Assembly (NCBI GenBank): GCA_026387215.1
Contig: JAPLMC010000041.1
Location: forward strand, 1 to 13,216
Length of the DNA stretch: 13,216 nt
Direction of reading: 5' to 3'
Source of the DNA: Candidatus Omnitrophota bacterium
GTDB lineage: Bacteria > Omnitrophota > Gorgyraeia > Gorgyraeales > Gorgyraeaceae
The position numbers and the translations under genes are program-made. The notes under the pieces were generated by a model. The model worked only from the letters and a program-made list of their open reading frames with translations, was not told the DNA's origin and made no database searches. The first letter of the stretch is position 1, and each line of letters begins with the position of its first letter. Below are positions 1-6,372 of this stretch, piece after piece.

Positions 1-1
1 A

Positions 2-814
2 CAAGAACCAGGCACTAGTATATTTATAGTTAAAGAAACAGGGAAACCTAAAGTGGAGACTATTACGAAGATATATGAATTAAAATATGCCCAGATGAAC
101 GCCCCTACTTCAAGCACAGCTAACGCCTCCATTGCAAAAGTACCTGATGTAGGAATAGAGTCAGTTGTAAAGGGCGTGCTTTCCGAAAACGGAAGAATAA
201 TAGCTGACAAGAGATCCAACAGTCTTATTATAACGGACGTGCCTAGTCCGTTTTCTATAATAGAAAATTTGCTGTCTAAGTTAGATGTGAGGACTCCTCA
301 AGTTATGATAAGAGTTGAAATACTAGAGACCAGTACTGCGCTAATTGAAAGTTTAGGAATAAACTGGAGCGGTGAATTTGGAACTTATACAGGGCCTGCT
401 ACTGGAACTATATGGCCTATGAATAATAGTCTTGGGAGGAATGATTCAAGTGGGGAGGGTATAACTTCGCCAGGTGGTTTTAGTTTGGCTTCAACAACTG
501 CTGCGATAACTGCGTTGCTTAGCAGTTCTGATACAAAAACCCTTGCCAGACCTCAAATACTGACTATGAATAATGAAACTGCAGAGATTAATATTAATTC
601 CAATGATGCTATTGAAAGATTGGATACTATAACAGACGGAGTAAATGGAGGTCCGTCAAGGACAACATCTACATTTGTAAGGGCAGCATCACCTAATTTA
701 CCAGGCATAACGCTTACAGTCACTCCTACTATAAGTAAAAGTGATTTTGTTACAATGGTTATAGAACCAAAATTAATTAAACCACTGTTATGGTTAAAGA
801 CGGAGAAACAGTAG
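2..814 (+). CDS. Type IV pilus/type II secretion secretin (PilQ/GspD family), 5'-partial, frame broken near its 3' end
   Basis: Forms the outer-membrane channel through which pili or pseudopili pass. The frame is open from base 2, so the gene starts upstream of the window; GTG 53 is only an internal codon. A short N-domain is visible (YELKYA, then GRIIADKRSNSLIITDVPSP), followed by the start of the secretin domain (KLDVRTPQVMIRVEILETS), the central LARPQILTMNNETAEI strand and LTVTPTISKSDFVTMVIEPKL. At this point homologues continue for roughly 20 residues before the conserved VKDGETVVIGG segment. Here that segment appears almost at once, in another frame, and this frame runs on for about ten unrelated residues to a TAG. 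The gene therefore seems to have a small frame-shifting deletion near 765-784. It lies just upstream of the ATPase and platform genes, as expected for this apparatus. The family is clear; PilQ versus GspD is not decidable from this fragment. Confidence 0.85.
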   Translation, partial: QEPGTSIFIVKETGKPKVETITKIYELKYAQMNAPTSSTANASIAKVPDVGIESVVKGVLSENGRIIADKRSNSLIITDVPSPFSIIENLLSKLDVRTPQVMIRVEILETSTALIESLGINWSGEFGTYTGPATGTIWPMNNSLGRNDSSGEGITSPGGFSLASTTAAITALLSSSDTKTLARPQILTMNNETAEININSNDAIERLDTITDGVNGGPSRTTSTFVRAASPNLPGITLTVTPTISKSDFVTMVIEPKLIKPLLWLKTEKQ

Positions 815-1074
815 TCATAGGGGGGCTTATTAAGTCTCAGAATGACCATAGCCTTAAAAAAGTGCCATTTTTAGGAGATGTGCCTGTTTTAGGCGCAGCA
901 TTTCGTTATAAGGCTAAAGATAATAGCGATAGGGAGCTCATAATATTTATTACGCCAAATATTGTTAAAGATATTTCTTATGTGATTGGTAGTATTTCTG
1001 AACGAGAACAGGAAAAGCCAAAGGCAATAAGGGAAAAAGAAGTTAATACTGTTCTGGATTTATTTGGCGGATGA
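790..1074 (+). CDS. Secretin C-terminal segment, separated from the main gene by a frameshift
   Basis: This is the end of the same secretin in a different frame. It has the hallmark VKDGETVVIGGLIK, then VPFLGDVPVLGAAFRYKAK and RELIIFITPNIVK, which form the last beta strands and conserved tail of the secretin domain. Similarity begins before the ATG, at the Thr-Thr-Val codons from 784. The frame is closed by a TAA at 778-780, so ATG 790 is merely the first available start and has no Shine-Dalgarno sequence. As a separate 94-residue protein it would lack a signal peptide and could not form a channel. I read it as the 3' part of a broken or mis-assembled gene. A sequence error is an alternative, but a single-base error would restore the frame without restoring the roughly 20 residues that appear to be missing. 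Confidence 0.75.
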   Translation: MVKDGETVVIGGLIKSQNDHSLKKVPFLGDVPVLGAAFRYKAKDNSDRELIIFITPNIVKDISYVIGSISEREQEKPKAIREKEVNTVLDLFGG

Positions 1075-1080
1075 AGATAT

Positions 1081-1114
1081 TTTAAGTTTGAAGTTTAAAA
1101 TTTACGGTTTTGAA
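1081..1114. repeat. Degenerate A/T-rich heptamer tandem repeat in the secretin-ATPase spacer
   Basis: The spacer reads as units of about seven bases: TTTAAG, TTTGAAG, TTTAAAA, TTTACGG, TTTTGAA (consensus TTTRAAR). The 7-bp phase is visible by eye but the units are imperfect and A/T-rich, so chance similarity is possible. Confidence 0.35.
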
Positions 1115-1122
1115 AGTATAAT
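1094..1122 (+). promoter_or_regulatory. Possible sigma70-type promoter giving a near-leaderless ATPase transcript
   Basis: TATAAT at 1117-1122 lies 17 bp after TTTAAA at 1094-1099, a weak match to TTGACA. Transcription would start near 1129, almost at the ATG at 1131, which has no Shine-Dalgarno sequence. The box match is seen directly. The function is inferred, and A/T-rich sequence makes chance matches common. Confidence 0.3.
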
Positions 1123-1130
1123 GTAATATT

Positions 1131-2843
1131 ATGAAAAAATCTAGAGAAAAATTAGGCCAGATACTATTGATAGAAGGCTTGGTTACAGAGGAGCAATTAG
1201 AAAAGGCCATTGAGATTCAGAAAAAAGAAGGCAAGCGGCTGGGAGAGACTTTAATAAATCTCGGTATTGTAACAGAGAAAGACATTGTTATTGCAATGGC
1301 AAAACAGTTGTCAATCCCTTACGCCTCTTATGCAAAAGGCCTTTTAAAACCTGCTGAGAATCAGGATCTTGCTAAACTAGTACCAGAGGATTATGCCCGT
1401 AGAAATATGCTTTTGCCTGTTTCTAGACACATGAGTTCTCTTACCATTGCTTTTATGGACCCTCTAGATCTTATTACCATAGATAATTTAAAACGCATGA
1501 CAAACTGCGACATAAATCCAATCATTGCTACTAAATCAGATCTTCAGAGGGCCATTGATGAGTTTTACGGCAAAGAGGATTTGCTAAAAGACGCTGTAAG
1601 TAATTCATATGAACTGGAAGAATTTAAAGTAGAAAAAGACGTAGAAGGCGACCTGAGTCTAGACGACCTTATTGCAAGGGCAGAAGAGGCGCCTGTCATA
1701 AAGCTTGTAGATCTTATATTAATGCAGGCTATAAAAGACAGAGTCAGCGATATACATATTGAACCTTGTAAAAATAAGATTACTATACGATACAGGATAG
1801 ACGGAGTCTTGTATGAAATACCACCTCCTGCAAAGAATTTATTGCCGGCTATCGTTTCTAGGGTAAAGATACTTTCAAACCTGGATATTGCAGAGCGTAG
1901 ACTTCCACAGGATGGTGTATTTTTTGTAAAAGTAGATAACAAAGGAATTGATATACGCGTATCTACTATACCAGCTATATTTGGCGAGAAAGTAGTAATG
2001 AGAATATTGGATAAATCCTCTACGCCTTTAAATCTTGGAGATTTAGGATTTGATCCAGAAGAACTGGAAAATTTTAGAAAAGCTATTATCAGCCCACATG
2101 GCTTGATTTTAATTACAGGTCCTACAGGAAGCGGAAAAACTACAACACTTTATGCAGCTTTGAATGAAATAAAAAGCCCGCGTAAAAACATTACAACAGT
2201 AGAAGATCCTGTAGAATATAAGCTGGACGGCATAAATCAAGTTCAGATAAAACCTGGCATAGGCTTTACTTTTGCAAGCGCTCTCCGGGCATTTTTAAGG
2301 CAAGATCCTGATATTATAATGGTTGGAGAAGTTAGGGATTTGGAGACTGCTCAGATATGTATAAGGGCGTCTCTTACTGGACATCTTGTTTTAAGCACTT
2401 TGCATACTAATGATGCGCCAAGCGCTATATCCAGGTTAATAGATATAGGGCTTGAACCATATTTAATAAGCTCTTCACTTATTATGGTAGGCGCTCAAAG
2501 GCTTATTAGAAGATTGTGCCCAGAGTGCAAAGAGGCTTATGAGACAACCCCTAGCTTGGTCAAGGATTTTGGTATAAAGCAGGAGCTTTTGTATAAGCCA
2601 AAGGGGTGTGATTATTGCAGCCATACTGGTTATAGAGGTCGAATAGCTATTTATGAAATAATATTGATGAATGATAAATTAAGAGAACTGGTTACTAGAG
2701 GCGCTCCACTTGGAGAGATTAAGAATAAAATAAAGGAAATGGGCACAAGCTCTCTTCTTCATAGCGGAATTAAAAAAGTAGAGGAAGGGATGTCTAGTAT
2801 TGAAGAAGTGCTTAGCATAACTTTGGTTGCTGGAGAGGAGTAA
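1131..2843 (+). CDS. Pilus/secretion assembly ATPase, PilB/GspE family
   Basis: Hexameric cytoplasmic ATPase that powers extrusion of pilin or pseudopilin subunits at the inner membrane. The 570-residue length is normal for the family. The N-terminal MshEN-type domain (about residues 5-145) carries paired motifs of the LGQILLIEGLVTEEQLEKA kind. The catalytic core has an N2-type segment (about 185-300), Walker A GPTGSGKT (330-337), an Asp box around TTVEDPVEY (355-363), Walker B DPDIIMVGEVRD (392-403) and a His box GHLVLSTLHTND (417-428). Four zinc-binding cysteines, C463/C466 (CPEC) and C493/C496 (CDYC), mark the PilB/GspE rather than the PilT branch. The start at ATG 1131 fits the usual N-terminus of the domain. 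The gene lies between the secretin and platform genes. PilB and GspE cannot be separated here; the pilin-rich context leans towards a pilus. Confidence 0.95.
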   Translation: MKKSREKLGQILLIEGLVTEEQLEKAIEIQKKEGKRLGETLINLGIVTEKDIVIAMAKQLSIPYASYAKGLLKPAENQDLAKLVPEDYARRNMLLPVSRHMSSLTIAFMDPLDLITIDNLKRMTNCDINPIIATKSDLQRAIDEFYGKEDLLKDAVSNSYELEEFKVEKDVEGDLSLDDLIARAEEAPVIKLVDLILMQAIKDRVSDIHIEPCKNKITIRYRIDGVLYEIPPPAKNLLPAIVSRVKILSNLDIAERRLPQDGVFFVKVDNKGIDIRVSTIPAIFGEKVVMRILDKSSTPLNLGDLGFDPEELENFRKAIISPHGLILITGPTGSGKTTTLYAALNEIKSPRKNITTVEDPVEYKLDGINQVQIKPGIGFTFASALRAFLRQDPDIIMVGEVRDLETAQICIRASLTGHLVLSTLHTNDAPSAISRLIDIGLEPYLISSSLIMVGAQRLIRRLCPECKEAYETTPSLVKDFGIKQELLYKPKGCDYCSHTGYRGRIAIYEIILMNDKLRELVTRGAPLGEIKNKIKEMGTSSLLHSGIKKVEEGMSSIEEVLSITLVAGEE

Positions 2844-2871
2844 TTGTTTACAGAGAATAGCAAGTTGGCCA

Positions 2872-2926
2872 CAGGTAGCAGGTAAAAACATAATGTAACA
2901 GGTTTTATGATTTTACCTGCTACCTG
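2872..2926. repeat. Perfect 16-bp inverted repeat in the ATPase-platform spacer
   Basis: CAGGTAGCAGGTAAAA (2872-2887) is exactly complementary to TTTTACCTGCTACCTG (2911-2926), with a 23-nt loop. CAAGT (2861-2865) and ACTTG (2934-2938) also pair further out, though not in exact register. Within the right arm the pattern runs in seven-base steps (ACCTGCT, ACCTGAT). The loop is long and no T-run follows the stem, so it is a poor intrinsic terminator. It more likely represents a dispersed intergenic repeat, although it could still fold in RNA between the two genes. Confidence 0.8.
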
Positions 2927-2958
2927 ATGCTTGACTTGATACAAACATAGTTATCTGT

Positions 2959-2964
2959 GAGGAG
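2959..2964 (+). promoter_or_regulatory. Ribosome binding site GAGGAG deciding the platform-protein start
   Basis: GAGGAG lies five bases before ATG 2970. A GTG at 2964, two codons earlier, overlaps this motif and is therefore unlikely to be the start. Confidence 0.75.
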
Positions 2965-2969
2965 TGAAT

Positions 2970-4202
2970 ATGCCATTTTTTAGATATGTAGCAAGAGACA
3001 AGACAGGCAAATTGATAGATGAGGTAGTGGAGACTGTAAATGAAGAAGACCTAGTGAGCGGCTTGCAGTCAAGGGGTCTTCTTGTAATATCTGTCACGCT
3101 TGCGCCCAAAGTCATTAAATCAAAGAAAAGTGGGAATGATAAAAGGAGATATCATAGAGCGATTAAATCGCAGGATCTTATAATGTTTTCAAGAGAATTG
3201 GCAACGCTTTTAGGTGCAGGCGTAACTCTTATAAAGGGTTTGGATATATTATGTAAACAGATAGAATCTCAACTCCTTCTCGCAGCAGTAGAGCAGATTA
3301 AAAAAGATGTAGAAGGAGGTTATACATTTCAGAATGCTTTAAAAAAGCATGAAAAAATATTCTCTTCTTTCTGGATAAATCTAGTTGAAACAGGAGAGGC
3401 TTCAGGGCATTTGCCTTCAAGTCTTGACCAGGTAGCTACTTATCTGGAGGAGAACGCTGAATTGAAAAGAAAGATAACATCAGCTCTTATGTATCCTTTA
3501 ATACTGGTAATTGTGGCAACAGGTGCAATAGCTGTATTTTTGCTTAAAATTATACCTATTTTTTCTGAGATATTCAAAGGTTTTAATGTTGAATTGCCAG
3601 CCCTTACCCAGATGGTTATTGGTGTAAGTAATATTGTAAGGAAGTATTTTCTTCCTGTATCAGGAGCTATTGTAGCCCTATTTTTTGGTATAAAAAAATA
3701 TATATCTACAGAAAAAGGCAGATTGCAGTTTGACGATATTATACTCAAAATACCTGTTGTGGGAGAATTAGCCAGGGAGATAGCTACGGAGCGTTTTACA
3801 AGCGGGTTAGGAACGCTTATTAAAAGTGGCGTGCCCATACTGCATGCACTTGAGATATCTGAAAAAATAGCAGGCAATAAAGTTATGGAGAAGGCGCTTA
3901 GAGAAGTAAAAACAGCTGTTAAAGAAGGCAAATCAATGGGGCAGACTATGGGGAATAGCAATTTATTTTCTCCACTTGTTATTCAGATGATAATTGTAGG
4001 AGAAGAGATCGGTGAATTGGGTAAAATGTTGGATAGAGTTTCGTTTTTTTATAAAGAAAGGGTGAATACGTTTATTTCAAGACTTACCACAATGTTTGAG
4101 CCTATAGTTTTAGTTTTTATGGGTATAGTGGTGGGAGTTTTAGTAGTAGCAATGTTTATGCCTATATTTAGTATATCCAGCGCCATAAAAGCGTCTGGTT
4201 AA
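2970..4202 (+). CDS. Inner-membrane platform protein, PilC/GspF family
   Basis: Polytopic inner-membrane protein that couples the assembly ATPase to the growing pilus or pseudopilus. The 410-residue length is typical. The N-terminus (FRYVARDKTGK, then SVTLAP) is the usual short domain. Two T2SSF repeats follow: about residues 68-190, with SRELATLLGAGVTLIKGLDI and the ETGEASG loop (140-146), and about 271-395, with TERFTSGLGTLIKSGVPILHALE and GEEIGELGKML (344-354). Membrane segments are visible near 174-197, 226-242 and 376-400. ATG 2970 is chosen for its GAGGAG ribosome site. The gene follows the ATPase after 126 bp and precedes the pilin array, a standard order. GspF is an equally valid name. 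Confidence 0.95.
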   Translation: MPFFRYVARDKTGKLIDEVVETVNEEDLVSGLQSRGLLVISVTLAPKVIKSKKSGNDKRRYHRAIKSQDLIMFSRELATLLGAGVTLIKGLDILCKQIESQLLLAAVEQIKKDVEGGYTFQNALKKHEKIFSSFWINLVETGEASGHLPSSLDQVATYLEENAELKRKITSALMYPLILVIVATGAIAVFLLKIIPIFSEIFKGFNVELPALTQMVIGVSNIVRKYFLPVSGAIVALFFGIKKYISTEKGRLQFDDIILKIPVVGELAREIATERFTSGLGTLIKSGVPILHALEISEKIAGNKVMEKALREVKTAVKEGKSMGQTMGNSNLFSPLVIQMIIVGEEIGELGKMLDRVSFFYKERVNTFISRLTTMFEPIVLVFMGIVVGVLVVAMFMPIFSISSAIKASG

Positions 4203-4221
4203 AAATCATGTTACAATTTAT

Positions 4222-4249
4222 TTGACATCCTTTATTTATAATGTATAAT
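4222..4249 (+). promoter_or_regulatory. Consensus sigma70-type promoter for the pilin array
   Basis: TTGACA at 4222-4227 and TATAAT at 4244-4249 are both perfect consensus hexamers, 16 bp apart. The predicted start is near 4256, leaving a leader of about 30 nt before ATG 4288. It would express the pilins separately from, and probably more strongly than, the upstream machinery genes. A second TATAAT at 4237-4242 has no good -35 box. Confidence 0.75.
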
Positions 4250-4277
4250 TAAATACAAAGAATCTAAAAGATGTAAT

Positions 4278-4283
4278 GGAGGG
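4278..4283 (+). promoter_or_regulatory. Ribosome binding site GGAGGG deciding the pilin 1 start
   Basis: GGAGGG ends four bases before ATG 4288. The earlier in-frame ATG 4276 overlaps this site and would add MEGL to an otherwise canonical short prepilin leader, so 4288 is preferred. Confidence 0.75.
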
Positions 4284-4287
4284 ACTG

Positions 4288-4653
4288 ATGAACAGAAAAG
4301 GTTTTACACTAGTAGAAGTCTTGATAGTAGTTATAATTATAGGTATACTAGCTGCTATAGGTATACCGCAGTTTTCAGCTTCTATTGAGAGAGCAAAAGG
4401 CGGAGAAGCAAAAGCAGGTCTAGGCCATATACAGACAGGAGAAAAAGTATATTTTGCACAAAATGAAGTTTATACAACTACTACAACTGACCTTGATATA
4501 AGCTTGGCTCCTACATATTGGTCATTTACCATAACGACTAGTGGCGACACTTATACGGCAACTGCTTCCAGAATAGGCAGTGGAAGTTATGCTGGCCAGA
4601 CTATAACTATGACGCAAGCTGGTGTGGTACAAGGAAACTGGAAATATAGATAA
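4288..4653 (+). CDS. Type IV prepilin/pseudopilin 1 (PulG/PilA-like)
   Basis: A pilus or pseudopilus subunit of 121 residues. The leader MNRKG is cut by prepilin peptidase before F+1, and mature Glu+5 is present (GFTLVEVLIVVIIIGIL). The hydrophobic N-terminal helix continues into SASIERAKGGEAKAGLGHI and an NEVYTT segment. The C-terminal part is rich in Thr and Ser and ends in a GVVQGNW-type tail like that of short PulG-like pilins. It has the strongest ribosome site of the array and is the first gene after a consensus promoter, which makes it the best candidate for the major subunit. That ranking is an inference. No cysteines are present, so a disulfide-bounded D-region is excluded. Confidence 0.9.
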   Translation: MNRKGFTLVEVLIVVIIIGILAAIGIPQFSASIERAKGGEAKAGLGHIQTGEKVYFAQNEVYTTTTTDLDISLAPTYWSFTITTSGDTYTATASRIGSGSYAGQTITMTQAGVVQGNWKYR

Positions 4654-4685
4654 TATAATTGTTAATTAAGCGCAGATAGGAACTG

Positions 4686-5096
4686 ATGAACAAAAAAGGT
4701 TTTACGCTTTTAGAAGTTATGATAGTAGTTATTATTATAGGGATACTTTCTTCAGTAGCTTTACCTCAATATTTAACAACTTTAGAAAAAGGCAAATCTG
4801 CAGAAGCAATATCGAATATAGGTTCTTTAAGAACATCTTTAGATAGATATTGGTATCAAAATGCTGCAGGGACTAATGATCCAGATCTGTTAGACATAGA
4901 TAATCCAAATACTGTTACTAACAGGTTATACCAATATACAGTTACCGGAGACACTTGTACTTCTACTGCTAGGATTTATACTATAAGAGCTGAACGCATA
5001 GGCAAGGAAACTGACTATTGGGCACAGTGGACTCAAACAAGTAATACGGAAGGTAAGCTTACGAGAAGTTCGAAACTCGGGGGCCCTACATCCTGA
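4686..5096 (+). CDS. Type IV prepilin/pseudopilin 2, paralogue of pilin 3
   Basis: A 136-residue prepilin with leader MNKKG, F+1 and Glu+5 (GFTLLEVMIVVIIIGIL). An AGGA motif lies a few bases before ATG 4686. The body shares a distinctive layout with the next gene: LDRYWYQN after the helix, LDIDN, NRLYQY, WTQTSN and a closing GKLTRSSKLGGP. This points to an old tandem duplication, with gene starts 410 bp apart. One cysteine occurs in the globular part (GDTCTST). The stop codon overlaps the next start by one base, so translation is probably coupled. Confidence 0.9.
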   Translation: MNKKGFTLLEVMIVVIIIGILSSVALPQYLTTLEKGKSAEAISNIGSLRTSLDRYWYQNAAGTNDPDLLDIDNPNTVTNRLYQYTVTGDTCTSTARIYTIRAERIGKETDYWAQWTQTSNTEGKLTRSSKLGGPTS

Positions 5097-5509
5097 TGTA
5101 TGGAAAAGGCTTCACTCTTTTAGAACTTTTGTTTGTTATTATAATTATAGGAATACTTATTACAGTAGCATTGCCTCAGTATATGGCAGCTATAGAAAAA
5201 GCTAGATCTGTTGAAGCGGTAATAAACGTAGGAGCTATAAGAGTGGCTTTAGATAGATATTGGTATCAAAATGGGGCATTGCCTGTTGATGATAATTTTG
5301 CAACGCTGGATATAGATAATTCAAATGCTATTGCAAATAGATTATATACTTATTCGTTCAAAGATAATGGAACTATTAGTTCAAAAAGACAATATAGCGT
5401 TACTGCTACGCGAATAAATAATGTTGATACATGGATAAAGTGGACTCAGACAGATAATATGACAGGGAAGCTTACTAGAAGCGAGAATCTTGGCGGTCCT
5501 ATTATCTAA
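5096..5509 (+). CDS. Type IV prepilin/pseudopilin 3, paralogue of pilin 2
   Basis: A 137-residue prepilin with leader MYGKG, F+1 and Glu+5 (GFTLLELLFVIIIIGIL). The start overlaps the preceding TGA (ATG 5096-5098, TGA 5094-5096) and has no clear Shine-Dalgarno sequence, fitting translational coupling. It matches pilin 2 along its length (LDRYWYQN, LDIDN, NRLYTY, WTQTDN, GKLTRSENLGGP). Its last codons and the spacer after it were copied in a later duplication and survive as a relic downstream of pilin 4. Confidence 0.9.
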   Translation: MYGKGFTLLELLFVIIIIGILITVALPQYMAAIEKARSVEAVINVGAIRVALDRYWYQNGALPVDDNFATLDIDNSNAIANRLYTYSFKDNGTISSKRQYSVTATRINNVDTWIKWTQTDNMTGKLTRSENLGGPII

Positions 5510-5530
5510 CAATATTAATACTATACTATT

Positions 5531-5896
5531 ATGAAGAAAAATAATATTATATTCAGGATCCATGGCGCTGGTTTTACTCTGACAGAATTATTAATAGTTG
5601 TTGTTATTGTTGGGATACTTGCTACTCTTGCTCTCCCTATGTTAGTTAAAACAATGGAAAAAGCAAAGCTCGGAGAAGCTGCAAGTAACTTGAATCTAAT
5701 AAGGACAGGAGAGAAGATATATTTTTTAGAATATAACCAGTATTGGCCTGTCGTAAGCCAATTGAATATTGAAGACCCCAATACTCTTGATGCACTTGGT
5801 AACCCTCCAGATAATAGATATTTTGATTATGATATTAAAGTATGGCAACATAACTGCCGATGCCGGTTATTTCACTCCTTGAGAAAAACTTACTAG
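5531..5896 (+). CDS. Type IV prepilin 4, C-terminus frameshifted by an internal deletion
   Basis: A 121-residue reading frame with a longer leader than pilins 1-3 (cleavage after Gly14, before FTLTELLIVV, Glu+5 present). It is a close paralogue of pilin 5, sharing FTLTELLIVV, LALPMLVKTMEKAKL, IRTGEK, YFLE.NQY and DPNTL. After NRYFDYDI it diverges into KVWQHNCRCRLFHSLRKTY. Reading another frame from 5838 gives KYGNITADAGYFTP and a TGA at 5880-5882, matching the pilin 5 ending. Relative to pilin 5, 87 nt are reduced to 1 nt, a net loss of 86 bp that shifts the frame. No Shine-Dalgarno sequence precedes ATG 5531. It is probably a decaying gene; a functional minor pilin with a new Cys-containing tail is the less likely alternative. 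Confidence 0.8.
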   Translation: MKKNNIIFRIHGAGFTLTELLIVVVIVGILATLALPMLVKTMEKAKLGEAASNLNLIRTGEKIYFLEYNQYWPVVSQLNIEDPNTLDALGNPPDNRYFDYDIKVWQHNCRCRLFHSLRKTY

Positions 5897-5925
5897 AAGC
5901 TAGAATCTCGGTGGTCTTATTATCT
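5889..5925 (+). pseudogene. Relic of the 3' end of pilin 3
   Basis: This stretch reads LTRS-stop-NLGGLII-stop and aligns without gaps to the last codons of pilin 3 (5471-5507), exactly 418 bp upstream. The match continues through the spacer into the start of the next pilin. A GAG codon has become TAG. It is the scar left when pilin 4 and the tail of its upstream neighbour were duplicated together, and it does not encode a protein. Confidence 0.85.
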
Positions 5926-5948
5926 AGCAATACTAATACTATGCTGCT

Positions 5949-6371
5949 ATGAGAAAAAACAATATTATGTTCAGAAGGCCCTATCTTGGTTTTACTCTGA
6001 CAGAATTGTTAATAGTTGTTATTATTATTGGTATACTTATTGCTCTTGCCCTTCCTATGTTAGTTAAAACAATGGAAAAAGCAAAGCTCAAAGAAGTTTT
6101 AAGTAGTTTGAATTTTATCAGGACAGGAGAAAAAGCATATTTCTTAGAGCATAATCAGTATACTCTTAACATAAGCGACTTGAATATTGATGACCCAAAT
6201 ACACTGAATTCAAATAATAGATATTTTAGTTATGATATTACAAGTGTAACAGCATCACCGCATAATTTTACTGCTAGAGCTATGAGAATAGATGGGCCAT
6301 ACAGCGGGAAAAGCTGCTACATCGATAAATATGGCACAATAACTTCCGATGGTGATTATTTCACGCCTTGA
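5949..6371 (+). CDS. Type IV prepilin/pseudopilin 5, intact paralogue of pilin 4
   Basis: A 140-residue prepilin with the same long leader as pilin 4 (MRKNN..., cleavage after Gly14), then FTLTELLIVVIIIGIL with Glu+5. The hydrophobic helix is followed by ALPMLVKTMEKAKLKEVLSSL, IRTGEKAYFLEHNQY, and a globular part ending CYIDKYGTITSDGDYFTP, a common PulG-like finish. It lacks the internal deletion of pilin 4 and so shows the ancestral shape of the pair. The start has no Shine-Dalgarno sequence, and the upstream 60 bp is a copy of the pilin 3 to pilin 4 junction. It is likely a working minor or alternative subunit. Confidence 0.88.
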   Translation: MRKNNIMFRRPYLGFTLTELLIVVIIIGILIALALPMLVKTMEKAKLKEVLSSLNFIRTGEKAYFLEHNQYTLNISDLNIDDPNTLNSNNRYFSYDITSVTASPHNFTARAMRIDGPYSGKSCYIDKYGTITSDGDYFTP

Positions 6372-6372
6372 T

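Noticed and set aside
553..849. Minus-strand reading frame opposite the secretin
   Set aside because: It is a shadow of the secretin with no family features. The same applies to the minus-strand frames opposite the ATPase, platform, rsmE, methyltransferase and mtaB genes.
2872..2926. Intrinsic terminator after the ATPase gene
   Set aside because: The 23-nt loop is long and there is no T-run after the stem.
2931..2957. Promoter before the platform gene (TTGACT then TATCTG)
   Set aside because: The spacing is only 15 bp and the -10 match is weak, and it overlaps the edge of the repeat.
4276..5509. CRISPR-like or phase-variable repeat array in the pilin region
   Set aside because: The repeats are diverged coding paralogues, with no regular spacers and no homopolymer or short tandem tract at the frame breaks.
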